This document shows, in pieces, positions 1-8,151 of a stretch of DNA of 64,000 bases (its first letter is position 1; each line of letters opens with the position of its first letter). Under the pieces are notes generated by a model. It was not told the origin of the DNA and did no database searches. It saw nothing but the letters and a program-made list of their open reading frames with translations. The stretch is from Microbacterium sp. AK031 (lineage in GTDB: Bacteria; Actinomycetota; Actinomycetes; Actinomycetales; Microbacteriaceae), in NCBI RefSeq assembly GCF_024807145.1, contig NZ_JANUCA010000007.1:151836-215835 (forward strand), written 5' to 3'. A program made the translations under genes and the position numbers.

Positions 1-77
1 CCATCGGTGGAACCATCTCGCTCTCGAGCCCTCCGGGCCTCGGAACGAGAGTGTGGTCGGAGGTGCCATGCGCGTAG
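1..77 (+). CDS. Sensor histidine kinase, C-terminal end only
   Basis: Only the last 24 codons are in the window, in the frame beginning at base 3 and ending at TAG 75-77. The peptide contains GGTISLSSPPGLGTRVWSEV, which matches the G2-type end of a histidine kinase ATPase domain (G-x-G-T followed by a short beta strand). The stop overlaps the start of the response-regulator gene by 10 bp, the usual translational coupling of a two-component pair. I infer a NarL/DesK-type kinase from its LuxR-class partner. The sensor part cannot be seen, so the signal is unknown. Confidence 0.6.
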   Translation, partial: IGGTISLSSPPGLGTRVWSEVPCA

Positions 78-718
78 TCATCGCTGAGGACGAGGCATTG
101 ATCCGACGGGGTCTCGAGCTCGTTCTGGAAACAGGCGGGCACGAGGTCGTAGCCGCGGTCGGAGATGCTGAACAGATAACGGATGCTGTCGCACGCCATC
201 GACCTGATCTGGTGGTGACCGACATCCGGATGCCCCCTACGCACACGGACGAAGGACTCGTCGCGGCGCTGCGCGTCCGGCGGGAGCACCCAGAGACCGC
301 AGTGGTCGTGCTGTCGCAGCATGTGCAGCGCCGCTATGCGAAGGATCTCCTCGCCCGCGGCAGCGACCGCGTCGGTTACCTGCTCAAGCAGCGGATCGCC
401 GATGTCGGCACTTTTCTCGCAGACCTCGAACGCGTCGCCGGAGGCGGCACTGCACTCGATCCCGATGTGATCGAGGTGATGGTCGGTCGGGCACGACATT
501 CCGAGAGCGGCGTGAGCAGCCTCACCGCTCGCCAACGGGAGGTGCTCGCACTGGTGGCGGAGGGACGCAGCAATGCCAGCATCGCCGCAAAGCTCTTCCT
601 CACGGAGAAGGCCGTCGTGCAGCACGTTTCGCGCATCTACAGCGCACTGGGGCTACCCCCCGACTCCGATACGCACCGCCGTGTTCACGCGGTCATCCTC
701 TTCTTGAACCGGGATTGA
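68..718 (+). CDS. LuxR/NarL-family response regulator
   Basis: A 216-residue two-domain regulator. The N-terminal receiver has the acidic pair in VVIAEDEA and the phospho-acceptor Asp52 in VVTDIRMP; the switch Lys lies in the YLLKQ segment. The C-terminal GerE/LuxR helix-turn-helix is clear (LTARQREVLALVAEGRSNAS followed by TEKAVVQHVSRIYSALGL). A GTG at 53 is in frame, but ATG 68 is preferred because GGAGG lies 4-8 bases before it and it overlaps the kinase stop. It should be phosphorylated by the kinase ending at 77 and then bind DNA. Its 3' end overlaps the convergent surface-protein gene by 26 bp. The targets cannot be read from sequence. Confidence 0.9.
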   Translation: MRVVIAEDEALIRRGLELVLETGGHEVVAAVGDAEQITDAVARHRPDLVVTDIRMPPTHTDEGLVAALRVRREHPETAVVVLSQHVQRRYAKDLLARGSDRVGYLLKQRIADVGTFLADLERVAGGGTALDPDVIEVMVGRARHSESGVSSLTARQREVLALVAEGRSNASIAAKLFLTEKAVVQHVSRIYSALGLPPDSDTHRRVHAVILFLNRD

Positions 719-2447
719 CGGCGCGTCGTGCTGCGAGGAATCTCTTCAAGAACAGCACTGCGCCCATCAGCACCGCGGCGATCGCGATCCATGTCGGTCC
801 AGTCCAGTCGACGTCGGTGCCGGTCGCTGCCAACGCGCCGGACGCCTTCCCCTGCCCCATCGCGCCGTCAACGCCAGAGTGGGTCGGATCGATCGGAGCG
901 GGCGTCGGCGGCGGCTCCGATCCGACTCCCCCGCCGGGTACTGCCACGACGTCGCGCGTGAAGGAGGACAGGTGTCCGATTCCCTTGTCGTCCGGGACAG
1001 TGAAGCTCCCGCCGGTCACCCGGTACCAGGTTCCGTCCACCTCGAACAGGAAGTCTCCTGCGATTTTGCGATAGGCCGGGGCGTATTCGAACCAACCTTC
1101 CTGATGTGCAGGAATCTTCATGGCTGCGACCCACTTCTCCGTGGTCTCGTCCGTGTGCTCGTAGCCGTACGCGACTTTGATCGACGCTTTGAAGATCTCG
1201 AGCACATTCACTTCGGCAGAAGCGGTGATGTCGAACGTGTGTGTTATCGAGCGCGCGGTGGCGTAGTAGAACGAGTAGTCCGCTTCCTCGGATCCGTTGT
1301 TCGCGTATGGTGCGCCAAGCACCTTGCCATGTTCGATGAGCGTCTCATCCGACGTCGGCACGAAGTAGCACGAGCCGGCACCCGGGTCGCTGCAGCCGGC
1401 CGCTATGTAGTCGCGCGCTCGAAGGGGTCCGAGCGTCTGGATGGAAGCGGCCTGCACTCGGAAGTCGACCCGATAGTCGGCGTTGCCGTCTACCTTGGTC
1501 GTCGCCATGTCACAGCTGTAGGGCGATGCGCTGACGACAAGGGCACCGGTGAGGGGATCGCCGTCGTAGATCGCGCAGTCGTAGTCCCAGTTGAACTCGA
1601 CCCCGCGCCAGTTCGAGGCGTAGCCAGACACCCAGAACCTGGTCGGGACGCCGCCGTCGTAGATGCGGTATGAAAAGAGCCCCTCTGCGTTGGCGGTGGA
1701 CTCACCGTTGCGGCGGAATGCTGCGAAGTTCAGCGTCGCGCCCGGCTCGATCGTCGCATACGGCTTCTGCTCACTGGGATCACTCGGATACCAGCGACCA
1801 TCGACGACGAAACGCGTGCTCGGCGACTCGACGTGTCCGTCGCCCAGCATCACCGTGCCCTGCGGCATGATCGCGCCACGCGCCGCCGCCCAGTTCAACG
1901 AAGTGATCGTGAACGTTTCGGAGAACAACTGCCGGGGATGCTCGCCTGTCGTCTGTTCGTATCCTGGCGACCAGCATTGGTATGGAGACGCGTCCTCGCC
2001 CAGCGGCTGACTTCCCGCCGCCGGATCGCCGAGGTAGATCTGGCAGTCGCTCGCGTAGGTCGAGCCGCTTTCCTCGACGTACACGAACGCCTTGATCCAG
2101 TAGTCCGTCGTCCGGCCGAAGTCGACGATCCGAGCGTTCATCTCTGAAATCAGAGATCCGTGTATGGTCCCGAGTGACCACGTTGCCGATGAGGTCGTGC
2201 TGGCCGGCCCCGGTTCCACGTCGGGTCCAGGCGTAGCCGACCCGCCGTCCCTGGAAAAGTCGTACCGGATCGAGTGCAGTTCAAGGTTTCCCGCGATCCT
2301 CATTGTCGTCGTGGTGGCGATGTCCCCATCGACGGCAGCCAGAGCCGGTGAAGCGACGAGGACGCTCGCTGCCAAAATGCCGATTCCGATCATTCCGGCC
2401 ACGACACGGTTGGTTCCTCGCCGGACGGCGCTCGAGATATCAGTCAT
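693..2447 (-). CDS. Secreted LAATG-anchored surface protein, possible aerolysin-like C-terminal module
   Basis: A 584-residue protein. An ATG at 2447 gives a basic N-terminus, a hydrophobic stretch and an ALA-A signal-peptidase site near residue 37. The body contains two related cysteine modules: CQIYLGDP...ASPYQCW near residue 135 and CAIYDGDP...ASPYSC near residue 291. A later segment (about 395-480) alternates polar and hydrophobic residues around THTFDITASAEVNVLEIFKA and ends in GDFLFEVDGTWYRV; this pattern recalls ETX/MTX2-aerolysin beta-barrel proteins but is only suggestive. The C-terminus is a Pro-rich spacer, LAATG at 539-543, a membrane helix and a basic tail, the layout of a class E sortase substrate. 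The gene ends 26 bp inside the convergent regulator gene. Function unknown. Confidence 0.75.
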   Translation of the reverse strand: MTDISSAVRRGTNRVVAGMIGIGILAASVLVASPALAAVDGDIATTTTMRIAGNLELHSIRYDFSRDGGSATPGPDVEPGPASTTSSATWSLGTIHGSLISEMNARIVDFGRTTDYWIKAFVYVEESGSTYASDCQIYLGDPAAGSQPLGEDASPYQCWSPGYEQTTGEHPRQLFSETFTITSLNWAAARGAIMPQGTVMLGDGHVESPSTRFVVDGRWYPSDPSEQKPYATIEPGATLNFAAFRRNGESTANAEGLFSYRIYDGGVPTRFWVSGYASNWRGVEFNWDYDCAIYDGDPLTGALVVSASPYSCDMATTKVDGNADYRVDFRVQAASIQTLGPLRARDYIAAGCSDPGAGSCYFVPTSDETLIEHGKVLGAPYANNGSEEADYSFYYATARSITHTFDITASAEVNVLEIFKASIKVAYGYEHTDETTEKWVAAMKIPAHQEGWFEYAPAYRKIAGDFLFEVDGTWYRVTGGSFTVPDDKGIGHLSSFTRDVVAVPGGGVGSEPPPTPAPIDPTHSGVDGAMGQGKASGALAATGTDVDWTGPTWIAIAAVLMGAVLFLKRFLAARRAVNPGSRRG

Positions 2448-2611
2448 ACGCCCGACGTTAGGGACCTGGCAGCGCCCTTCGCGAGAGACTTGAGTCGTCA
2501 ACCCAAGACTCTCGTGTTCAGGTATGAGTACGTCGCCGGGGCACTGTTCGCCGATCCGTTCCATGAGGAGTTCGGCACGTGGGTGTGGGGATACACACCT
2601 TACGGCGGCGG

Positions 2612-3364
2612 TCACTTCGGGGAGGTCGCCGCCGTGGCTGCGGCCGTCGGAGATGGCGACGACGGTGCGTTCTTCGACGCATGGGTCAGCGCAGGCGACC
2701 GATGCTCGAGAGGGTCGCCTCCCTCATCGAGGAGCATCCCGACCGAGGTCGCGCATGCGTCTCCGCGCCATGCTTCGACACCCTCGCGCACCGCGAACCC
2801 GGCGATGACGAGCCCCGCGATCGCATCGGCCCACCACCAGCCGAGGACGCTGTTGAGCACAAGACCGATGAGGACGGCAGCGGAGAGGTACGTGCAAAGA
2901 AGCGTCTGCTTGGAGTCGGCGATGGCGGTGGCGGACCCCAGCTCTTTTCCTGCACGCCGCTCGGCGCAGGAGAGGAACGGCATGATGACGACGCTCAGCG
3001 CGGTGATCGCGATTCCGACGGGCGAGTGCTCGACCTCGACGCGCACCAGCAACGCGAGGACCGAGCTCGCGCTCACGTAGATCGCCAGAGCGAAGAACGC
3101 GACGGCGATCACCCTCAAGGTGCCCTTCTCCCACCGCTCGGGGTCGCGGCGGGTGAACTGCCAGGCGACCGCGGCAGCCGAGAGCACTTCGATGGTCGAA
3201 TCCAGCCCGAACCCGATCAACGCAGCCGATGAGGCGATCGTTCCCGCGGTGATCGCGACGACGGCCTCGATGAGGTTGTAGACGATCGTGGCGGTGACGA
3301 TCCAGCGGATGCGCCGCTGCAGAATGTGTCTGCGGGCGTCGGCAGAGACGTTCGAGCCGCTCAT
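2612..3364 (-). CDS. Cation diffusion facilitator-type metal exporter
   Basis: A 250-residue membrane protein of the CDF family, which exports divalent metals in exchange for protons. ATG 3364 is chosen because it overlaps the upstream arsR stop (ATGA). Conserved CDF features are the helix-2 stretch ALIGFGLDSTIE, with its metal-site Asp, and the helix-5 stretch WWADAIAGLVIAGFAVREG. There are about six membrane helices. The usual cytoplasmic metal-binding domain is absent: after the last helix only a short Ser/Ala/Thr-rich tail remains, as in short actinobacterial homologues. It is co-transcribed with the ArsR gene, so expression is probably metal-induced. The metal itself (Zn, Cd or Co) cannot be decided. 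Confidence 0.85.
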   Translation of the reverse strand: MSGSNVSADARRHILQRRIRWIVTATIVYNLIEAVVAITAGTIASSAALIGFGLDSTIEVLSAAAVAWQFTRRDPERWEKGTLRVIAVAFFALAIYVSASSVLALLVRVEVEHSPVGIAITALSVVIMPFLSCAERRAGKELGSATAIADSKQTLLCTYLSAAVLIGLVLNSVLGWWWADAIAGLVIAGFAVREGVEAWRGDACATSVGMLLDEGGDPLEHRSPALTHASKNAPSSPSPTAAATAATSPK

Positions 3365-3699
3365 GCGCAACCGCAGTTCTCGCCGGCGCAGCATCCGGGC
3401 TCGACGTGGAGCACGACGCGCAGCAGCTCATCCAGCGCGGGCGCCAGGTGTGCGTCCGCGAGCCGATACGAAGTGCGGCGCCCTTCTGGGACGGCCTCGA
3501 CCAGACCGCATCCGCGCAGGCACGCGAGCTGATTGGACATCACCTGACGCGACACGCCCAGCGCGTCCGCGAGGTCGGATGGATACGCGGGCGATTCCCG
3601 CAGAGCGAGAAGCACACTGGCGCGGGTCTGGTCAGACAGGGCGTGACCGAGCCGTGCGAGCGCGGCGGTGTGCGTCACCGTGGCCGTCATGGTCATCAT
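3361..3699 (-). CDS. ArsR/SmtB-family metal-sensing repressor
   Basis: A roughly 112-residue winged-helix regulator. The core reads LARLGHALSDQTRASVLLAL, then SDLADALGVSRQVMSNQLACL (recognition helix) and the wing GRRTSYRLAD. Cysteines at the ACLRGC helix and in the C-terminal cluster CCAGENCGC are candidate metal ligands, as in CmtR/CadC-like sensors. Three in-frame ATGs lie close together (3699, 3696, 3690); I give the first, without a strong ribosome-binding site to decide. It is coupled by ATGA overlap to the CDF exporter and should repress that operon until metal binds. It is divergent from the epimerase-like gene at 3771. Confidence 0.85.
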   Translation of the reverse strand: MMTMTATVTHTAALARLGHALSDQTRASVLLALRESPAYPSDLADALGVSRQVMSNQLACLRGCGLVEAVPEGRRTSYRLADAHLAPALDELLRVVLHVEPGCCAGENCGCA

Positions 3700-3770
3700 G
3701 GGGTCGACGATACAGGATTTTCTGAACAATAGGCATCGGCAGGCGTCCGTCGTGTGACAGATTGGAATCG

Positions 3771-4634
3771 ATGACCTCTTCCGCTTCCACGATCCCCGCG
3801 CCACCCGCGCCACCCGCGCGCACCTTGCTCGTCGGCTTCGGCAAGCTCGGGCGGAGCCTCGCGCCGCGCCTCCTCGCCGACGGCGGCGACGTCATCGCGC
3901 TCCGTCGCAGCGACGATGACCTGCCGGAGGGCGTCGTCGGCATCCGCGCCGATCTCGCGGCGCCCCTGAAGGAGCAGCTGCCGACCGTCGACGCGATGGT
4001 CGTGACTCTGCCGCCACCCGGAGGCGTGGCCGGCTATCGCACCGCGCTGACGCACCTCGCGGATGCGCTGCCATCGGTTCCCGCGCGAACGGTCTTCGTG
4101 TCTTCGACGGGAGTCTTCGAAGACTCGGCATCCACGCATCCGATCACTGAACAGGACGAACCCACGCCGACCGGCGAACGCGCCCGAGGACTCTACGACG
4201 GCGAGCGCGCAGCGATCGAACTGTTCAGCGCGGTCATCGTGCGACCGGCCGGGATCTATGGTCCAGGTCGAGGATTCCTCTTGCGACAGGTGCGGGAGAA
4301 CGCCGTCGTGAACCACCGTCGGCGCACGAACCGAATCCACGAACACGATCTCGTGCGAACGCTCGACGTTCTGCTCCGGATGCCGGAGCCACCGGCGCTC
4401 GTGCATGCAGTGGACGCGGCACCCGTCCCCCTCGGGGAGGTCGTCGAGTTCATCGCCCGCACGCTCGGCGTCGACGCGCCACGCGATGATCCTTCAGCCG
4501 GGCCTGTCGGACTGGTGCACGACGGCGCGCTGCTCCGATCGCTGCTGGGTCGGCTGCAGTACCCGACGTACGTCGAGGGGTACTCCGCGATGATCGCAGA
4601 GGCGACGCGCGCGGATGGCGGGCGGGTCAGCTGA
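3771..4634 (+). CDS. NAD(P)-dependent epimerase/dehydratase-like protein
   Basis: A 287-residue Rossmann protein. The nucleotide-binding loop is LLVGFGKLGRSLAPRLLADG near the N-terminus. A VSSTGVFED stretch and the YDGERAA motif in the Tyr/Lys region correspond to the extended SDR catalytic area, followed by VRPAGIYGPGRG, typical of nucleoside-sugar epimerase-like and YeeZ-like proteins. An in-frame TTG at 3762 is an alternative start. It runs into the convergent marR remnant with an 8-bp overlap. The substrate is unknown; the fold assignment is firm, the reaction is not. Confidence 0.8.
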   Translation: MTSSASTIPAPPAPPARTLLVGFGKLGRSLAPRLLADGGDVIALRRSDDDLPEGVVGIRADLAAPLKEQLPTVDAMVVTLPPPGGVAGYRTALTHLADALPSVPARTVFVSSTGVFEDSASTHPITEQDEPTPTGERARGLYDGERAAIELFSAVIVRPAGIYGPGRGFLLRQVRENAVVNHRRRTNRIHEHDLVRTLDVLLRMPEPPALVHAVDAAPVPLGEVVEFIARTLGVDAPRDDPSAGPVGLVHDGALLRSLLGRLQYPTYVEGYSAMIAEATRADGGRVS

Positions 4635-5067
4635 GCCCGGAATCCGTACCCAGGTGACGGCGGAGCGCGGCGGAGATGTCGTCGAGGTGGGCGAGCTGCT
4701 GCGGGGTGAGAGCGTCGACGAACACCTCGCGCACGGCGCGCAGGTGCGGGACGGACCCGGCGCGGAAGATCTCCCGACCGGACTCCGTCGCCGTGACATC
4801 CACGCCGTGCACGTCGTCCGCACACGGGACGCGGCGGATCAGGTGGCGCTTCTCCATCCGGCCCAGATGATGCGAGAGCCGGCTGCGCTCCCAACCGATC
4901 AGCGCCGCCAGTTCCGCTGACCGCAGCGTGTACTGCCGCGCCTCCGTCAGAGCGAGCAGCACCTGGTAGTCCCCAGCCGACAGCGCCGACTCAGTCAGCA
5001 TGCGACTGCCCAGGCGCGTGCGCAGCGACTGGGCAGTCTCGATGTAATCTCGCCAGGCGGATCGCGC
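4627..5067 (-). pseudogene. MarR-family regulator, 5' end deleted
   Basis: The reading frame gives an almost complete MarR winged helix: [20 protein letters not shown], then [20 protein letters not shown] and the wing [20 protein letters not shown]. Homology-like sequence continues upstream of the first ATG (5001) as [18 protein letters not shown], which is a normal MarR first helix. In frame there is then only a stop codon (5068-5070), with no ATG, GTG or TTG between. The coding sequence breaks at about 5058-5061, exactly where the divergent reductase gene also starts without its N-terminus. I read this as one deletion that removed both start codons and the shared promoter. An internal start at 5001 could still give a 124-residue product. 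Confidence 0.7.
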
Positions 5068-5609
5068 TCACGATCGATGTGCTCGCACCCGGCGCGGCGG
5101 CGGTGCGCTCTGAGGTGGCCGCCCTCGAGGCCGATATCGTCGTGCTCGCACTGCCCCTGGGGAAGTACCGTCATGTACCTGTCGCGGAGCTTGAAGGCAA
5201 GCTCGTGGTGGATTCCATGAATTACTGGTGGGAGACGGATGGCATTCGCGACGATCTGAACGATCCGCGCACCTCGACGAGCGAGATCGTGCAGGAGTTC
5301 CTGCCGCGATCACGCGTCGTGAAGGCGCTGAACCATATGGGGTATCACGATCTCGAGGAAGAAGCCCGTCCGGCCGGAGCGGACGGCCGCAAGGCGATCG
5401 CGATCGCGGGCGACCGGGAGGCCGACGTCGCGCGTGTCTCAGAGTTCGTCGACGCGTTGGGGTTCGACGCGCTCATCGCCGGGCCCCTCGCCGCGGGTGC
5501 TCTGCTGGAGCCCGGTAGGCCCACGTTCGGGGCGGACCTTCCGATCGAGGAGTTGCACGCGCTCATCGAGTTGGCTGCCGCTGAAACGTCGCACACTCGC
5601 GCTACGTGA
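5052..5609 (+). pseudogene. NADPH-dependent F420 reductase-like protein, 5' end deleted
   Basis: The frame encodes the C-terminal three quarters of an F420-type NADP oxidoreductase: [17 protein letters not shown], then [35 protein letters not shown] and [13 protein letters not shown]. Family members are normally about 210-220 residues and begin with a GxGxxG dinucleotide loop. That loop and about 40-45 residues are missing here. Family-like sequence ([12 protein letters not shown]) begins at about 5058 with no start codon ahead of it except the internal GTG 5079. The cofactor-binding half is therefore lost and the product is unlikely to be active. It abuts the truncated marR, its probable former regulator. 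Confidence 0.7.
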
Positions 5610-6085
5610 CGGGGTCGGCCATCGAGAGTGGCAAGATCGATCCAGTCCTCCGCAGAGGCGCCAACGTGATGGTCACCAGCGCGAACCGCATCTAGTGCGC
5701 TGACTTACCGGTCGCGTTCGAGTTCGTCGTCCTCAGCCGTGACCTTTTTGCCCAACGGGCCTCGGATGGCGCCCGGCGGAACCTCTCCGTCACTCGACCC
5801 GAGGCCAGGAGCCCCGCTCTGTGGCAGTCAGTCGGATGCGCTGCGAGCGTGCTCGCGCTCGAGCTGCTCGGCATCGACTTCGCGCTCTCTGCTGTCACTA
5901 CTCATGCGTCGCTCCTGCGTGCTGTGTGGGCGGTGGAACAGGGCGTTGACAGGGACGGCGGATGCTTGCATCGTGCGGCGAGCGGATGCGCGTCATCTGC
6001 GGCAACGGTGTTGAGCGAGCCCACCACACCCCGACGTGCGCCGCGGTGCAGCGCCCGTCGGGGTGCGGTCCTTCCACATGGCTCA
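5610..6085. other. 476-bp stretch with no supported gene
   Basis: I find no convincing gene here. Two short frames are worth recording. One is plus strand 5606-5695 (29 codons, GTGA overlap with the reductase stop), encoding a small polar peptide. The other is minus strand 5828-5905 (25 codons), encoding a hydrophilic, Glu-rich peptide with AGGAG eight bases before its ATG. Either could be a remnant left by the rearrangement at 5.06 kb. Codon use elsewhere in the stretch looks random. Confidence 0.4.
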
Positions 6086-8107
6086 TCAGTTCAGATGGGC
6101 ACGGCGCCTCCAGGAAACGACGATTCCGACTGCTCCGAGACCCATCGTCACAAGACCGACGGCGACCCACACGATGTAGTCCGGTCCGCCCGTGGCTGCT
6201 AGCGCGGCGGCCGAGATCGCGCGACCATCTTGGGATCCGGGGGTGAGCCCTGCTCCATCGCCGGGCTCGGGTGAGCCGCCATCGGGCGTCCCGGGCGACC
6301 CCGGCCCCTCTGGGTTTTCAGGCTCCGGATCAGTCTCACCTGGTCCCTCCTCAGCGCCGGGATCCGCCAGCCCACCATGCGTGAGACTCAGGTGCGGGAT
6401 GGAATGGATGCTCGTCATCGCGCCCTCCTCGACGAGGATTGCGGCCACCGGGTCGGAGGGGAAGTGGTTCTGTGCGAGTTCGAAATAGCTCATGCTGTGT
6501 GCGATCACGCCACCCTCGCGAAGGTAATCCACCGTGCGCACGTTCGCCAGGTCCGCGACATCGCCAGTGAAGAACTCGAACGACTCCGGGTCGGCGACCC
6601 AGCCCGAGGCTGCGTCGACGGCGTCCGACAAACCGACGCCGTTGGCGTTGGCATACGAGAAGAGATCGATGTCGTGAGCGGCGAGCGTCTCGGCCACGAG
6701 GAACAGGGGCTGCAGCGAGAAGTGCGTGTACCAGATGCCGTAATCGCCGACTCCGTTGTTGCGCGTGATCTCCTCGGGGAGGTGTCCGTTCGGATCTATC
6801 TGATGCTCGAGCAGTTCCGTCGCCCGCTCGGCGGCGGCGGCGATCCCTGCGTCGTCGTTGAGATAGGAGGCACCGACGGTCGTGAGCTCCAGTGCCCAGC
6901 TGCCCCAGTTGTTCGTCCGATGCAGAATCGAACCTGCGACCGGGATCGCGGTCTCTTCGAGGAACCCCGCGAACGCCAGTTCGCCCTCGCTCGACCACAC
7001 GGGTGAGCCGTTCAGAAGCTCCGCAGCGTAGACGAACGCGGGAAAGTGGTAGCTGAAGGCAAGCGCCGAGTCTTCGCTGGTGCGGACGCACTCGACAGTG
7101 TTCGTCCATGCGTCGAGGAACTCCGCCGCATGCTGCCCATAGGACGCATCTCCGGTGAGCCGATACGCCAGCGCGAGCTGATAGGCCGTGTTCGCGTCAT
7201 TCTGCAGACCGTCCCGCGCCGCGCGATGAGCGTCAGGATCTTTGTAGAAGAAGGGAACGAAGTAGTTCTCCGGCGGCGCAGGCTCGCGCAGCATCCCCTT
7301 CGCCACATCCTCCATGAGCCGCTGGTATCCCGACGCCTGGGGCTCGGCCCCATCCTGAACGCGCGCAGAGACGGCGGCGATTCGCTCGTCGCTGTTCAGC
7401 ACGTCACCGCGCTCACCTGACTCGCCCGGCTCGCCGGACCACACGATGCAATCTGCGGGAAGTGGCTCTGCCCGCTCGACGATGCCGTCGATCTCGACCG
7501 CGTCGATCGCCATCCGCAGGTCGCGATGCGCGGCGAAGGAGAAGCCGCCCTGATCGAATGTGTCATCGGAAACACTCAGCGTCGGCTCGGGGTCGTCGCC
7601 GATCGTGACGGCGAGGGAGCCGCCGTCCCGTTCCACCGTGAGTGTCACCCAGTCGAGACCGGGCAGCGCGGAGGTGGCAGCACGGTCGAGGTACGTCACG
7701 CCTCCGTCGCCCGCCGCCTCGATGACGCCGAGTTCGCCGTTGTTGCGCAGCAGCACCGTGTATCCCGATTCTGTGTAGTCGTCATCGAGTGCGTTTCGGT
7801 CGAATGTGAATCCGGCCCACGCGGTGTCGCCTCCGCCGTCGGTTCGGAAGGTGACAGTGGTCGTGCTCACATCATCGAGCGCATGGTCGGTCAGCGCGAG
7901 AATCGACCCGCGGGAGCTGCCCGGTGTCGTGACGCGGGCGACGCCGTCTGATGCTTCCCATGCCCCGGCGGCCTGGGTCCAACGCGGGGCGAGTGAGTCG
8001 AAATCATCTCTCAAGGCGGACTCGTTCTCAGCCGCGGCGGCCGGTGTGGCCAGCGCGACGAGCGCGACCGCGGCAACTGCCGCGAGCGAGGATCCCCATC
8101 GATTCAT
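6086..8107 (-). CDS. Cell-wall-anchored alginate-lyase-family (PL5-like) protein
   Basis: A 673-residue protein. A Sec signal peptide ends near AAAA (residue 26). Residues about 30-210 form a laminin-G/concanavalin-like beta domain. Residues about 225-580 match the alpha-barrel of alginate lyase A1-III: FVPFFYKDPDAHRAARDGLQ, then NNWGSWALELTT (399 on) and DPNGHLPEEITRNNG. From memory of A1-III, catalytic Arg and Tyr align with Arg449 and Tyr456, but the catalytic His of the NNH motif is Trp401 here. A Gly/Pro/Glu spacer leads to LAATG (636-640), one membrane helix and a basic tail, so the enzyme should be sortase-anchored. It is the last gene of the uptake operon starting at 13646 and probably acts on a uronic-acid polymer; the exact substrate is open. 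Confidence 0.75.
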   Translation of the reverse strand: MNRWGSSLAAVAAVALVALATPAAAAENESALRDDFDSLAPRWTQAAGAWEASDGVARVTTPGSSRGSILALTDHALDDVSTTTVTFRTDGGGDTAWAGFTFDRNALDDDYTESGYTVLLRNNGELGVIEAAGDGGVTYLDRAATSALPGLDWVTLTVERDGGSLAVTIGDDPEPTLSVSDDTFDQGGFSFAAHRDLRMAIDAVEIDGIVERAEPLPADCIVWSGEPGESGERGDVLNSDERIAAVSARVQDGAEPQASGYQRLMEDVAKGMLREPAPPENYFVPFFYKDPDAHRAARDGLQNDANTAYQLALAYRLTGDASYGQHAAEFLDAWTNTVECVRTSEDSALAFSYHFPAFVYAAELLNGSPVWSSEGELAFAGFLEETAIPVAGSILHRTNNWGSWALELTTVGASYLNDDAGIAAAAERATELLEHQIDPNGHLPEEITRNNGVGDYGIWYTHFSLQPLFLVAETLAAHDIDLFSYANANGVGLSDAVDAASGWVADPESFEFFTGDVADLANVRTVDYLREGGVIAHSMSYFELAQNHFPSDPVAAILVEEGAMTSIHSIPHLSLTHGGLADPGAEEGPGETDPEPENPEGPGSPGTPDGGSPEPGDGAGLTPGSQDGRAISAAALAATGGPDYIVWVAVGLVTMGLGAVGIVVSWRRRAHLN

Positions 8108-8151
8108 CGTTCGTTTTCCTTTCCTTCAGGTTTCTGTGAGCGGCGAGGAGG

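Noticed and set aside
2490..3232. Plus-strand frames opposite the CDF transporter
   Set aside because: Antisense frames with Arg/Asp-rich composition; the minus strand has a coherent membrane protein and ATGA coupling to arsR.
7526..7951. Plus-strand frames opposite the N-terminal half of the lyase
   Set aside because: No homology or ribosome-binding site; the minus-strand protein has signal peptide, domains and anchor.
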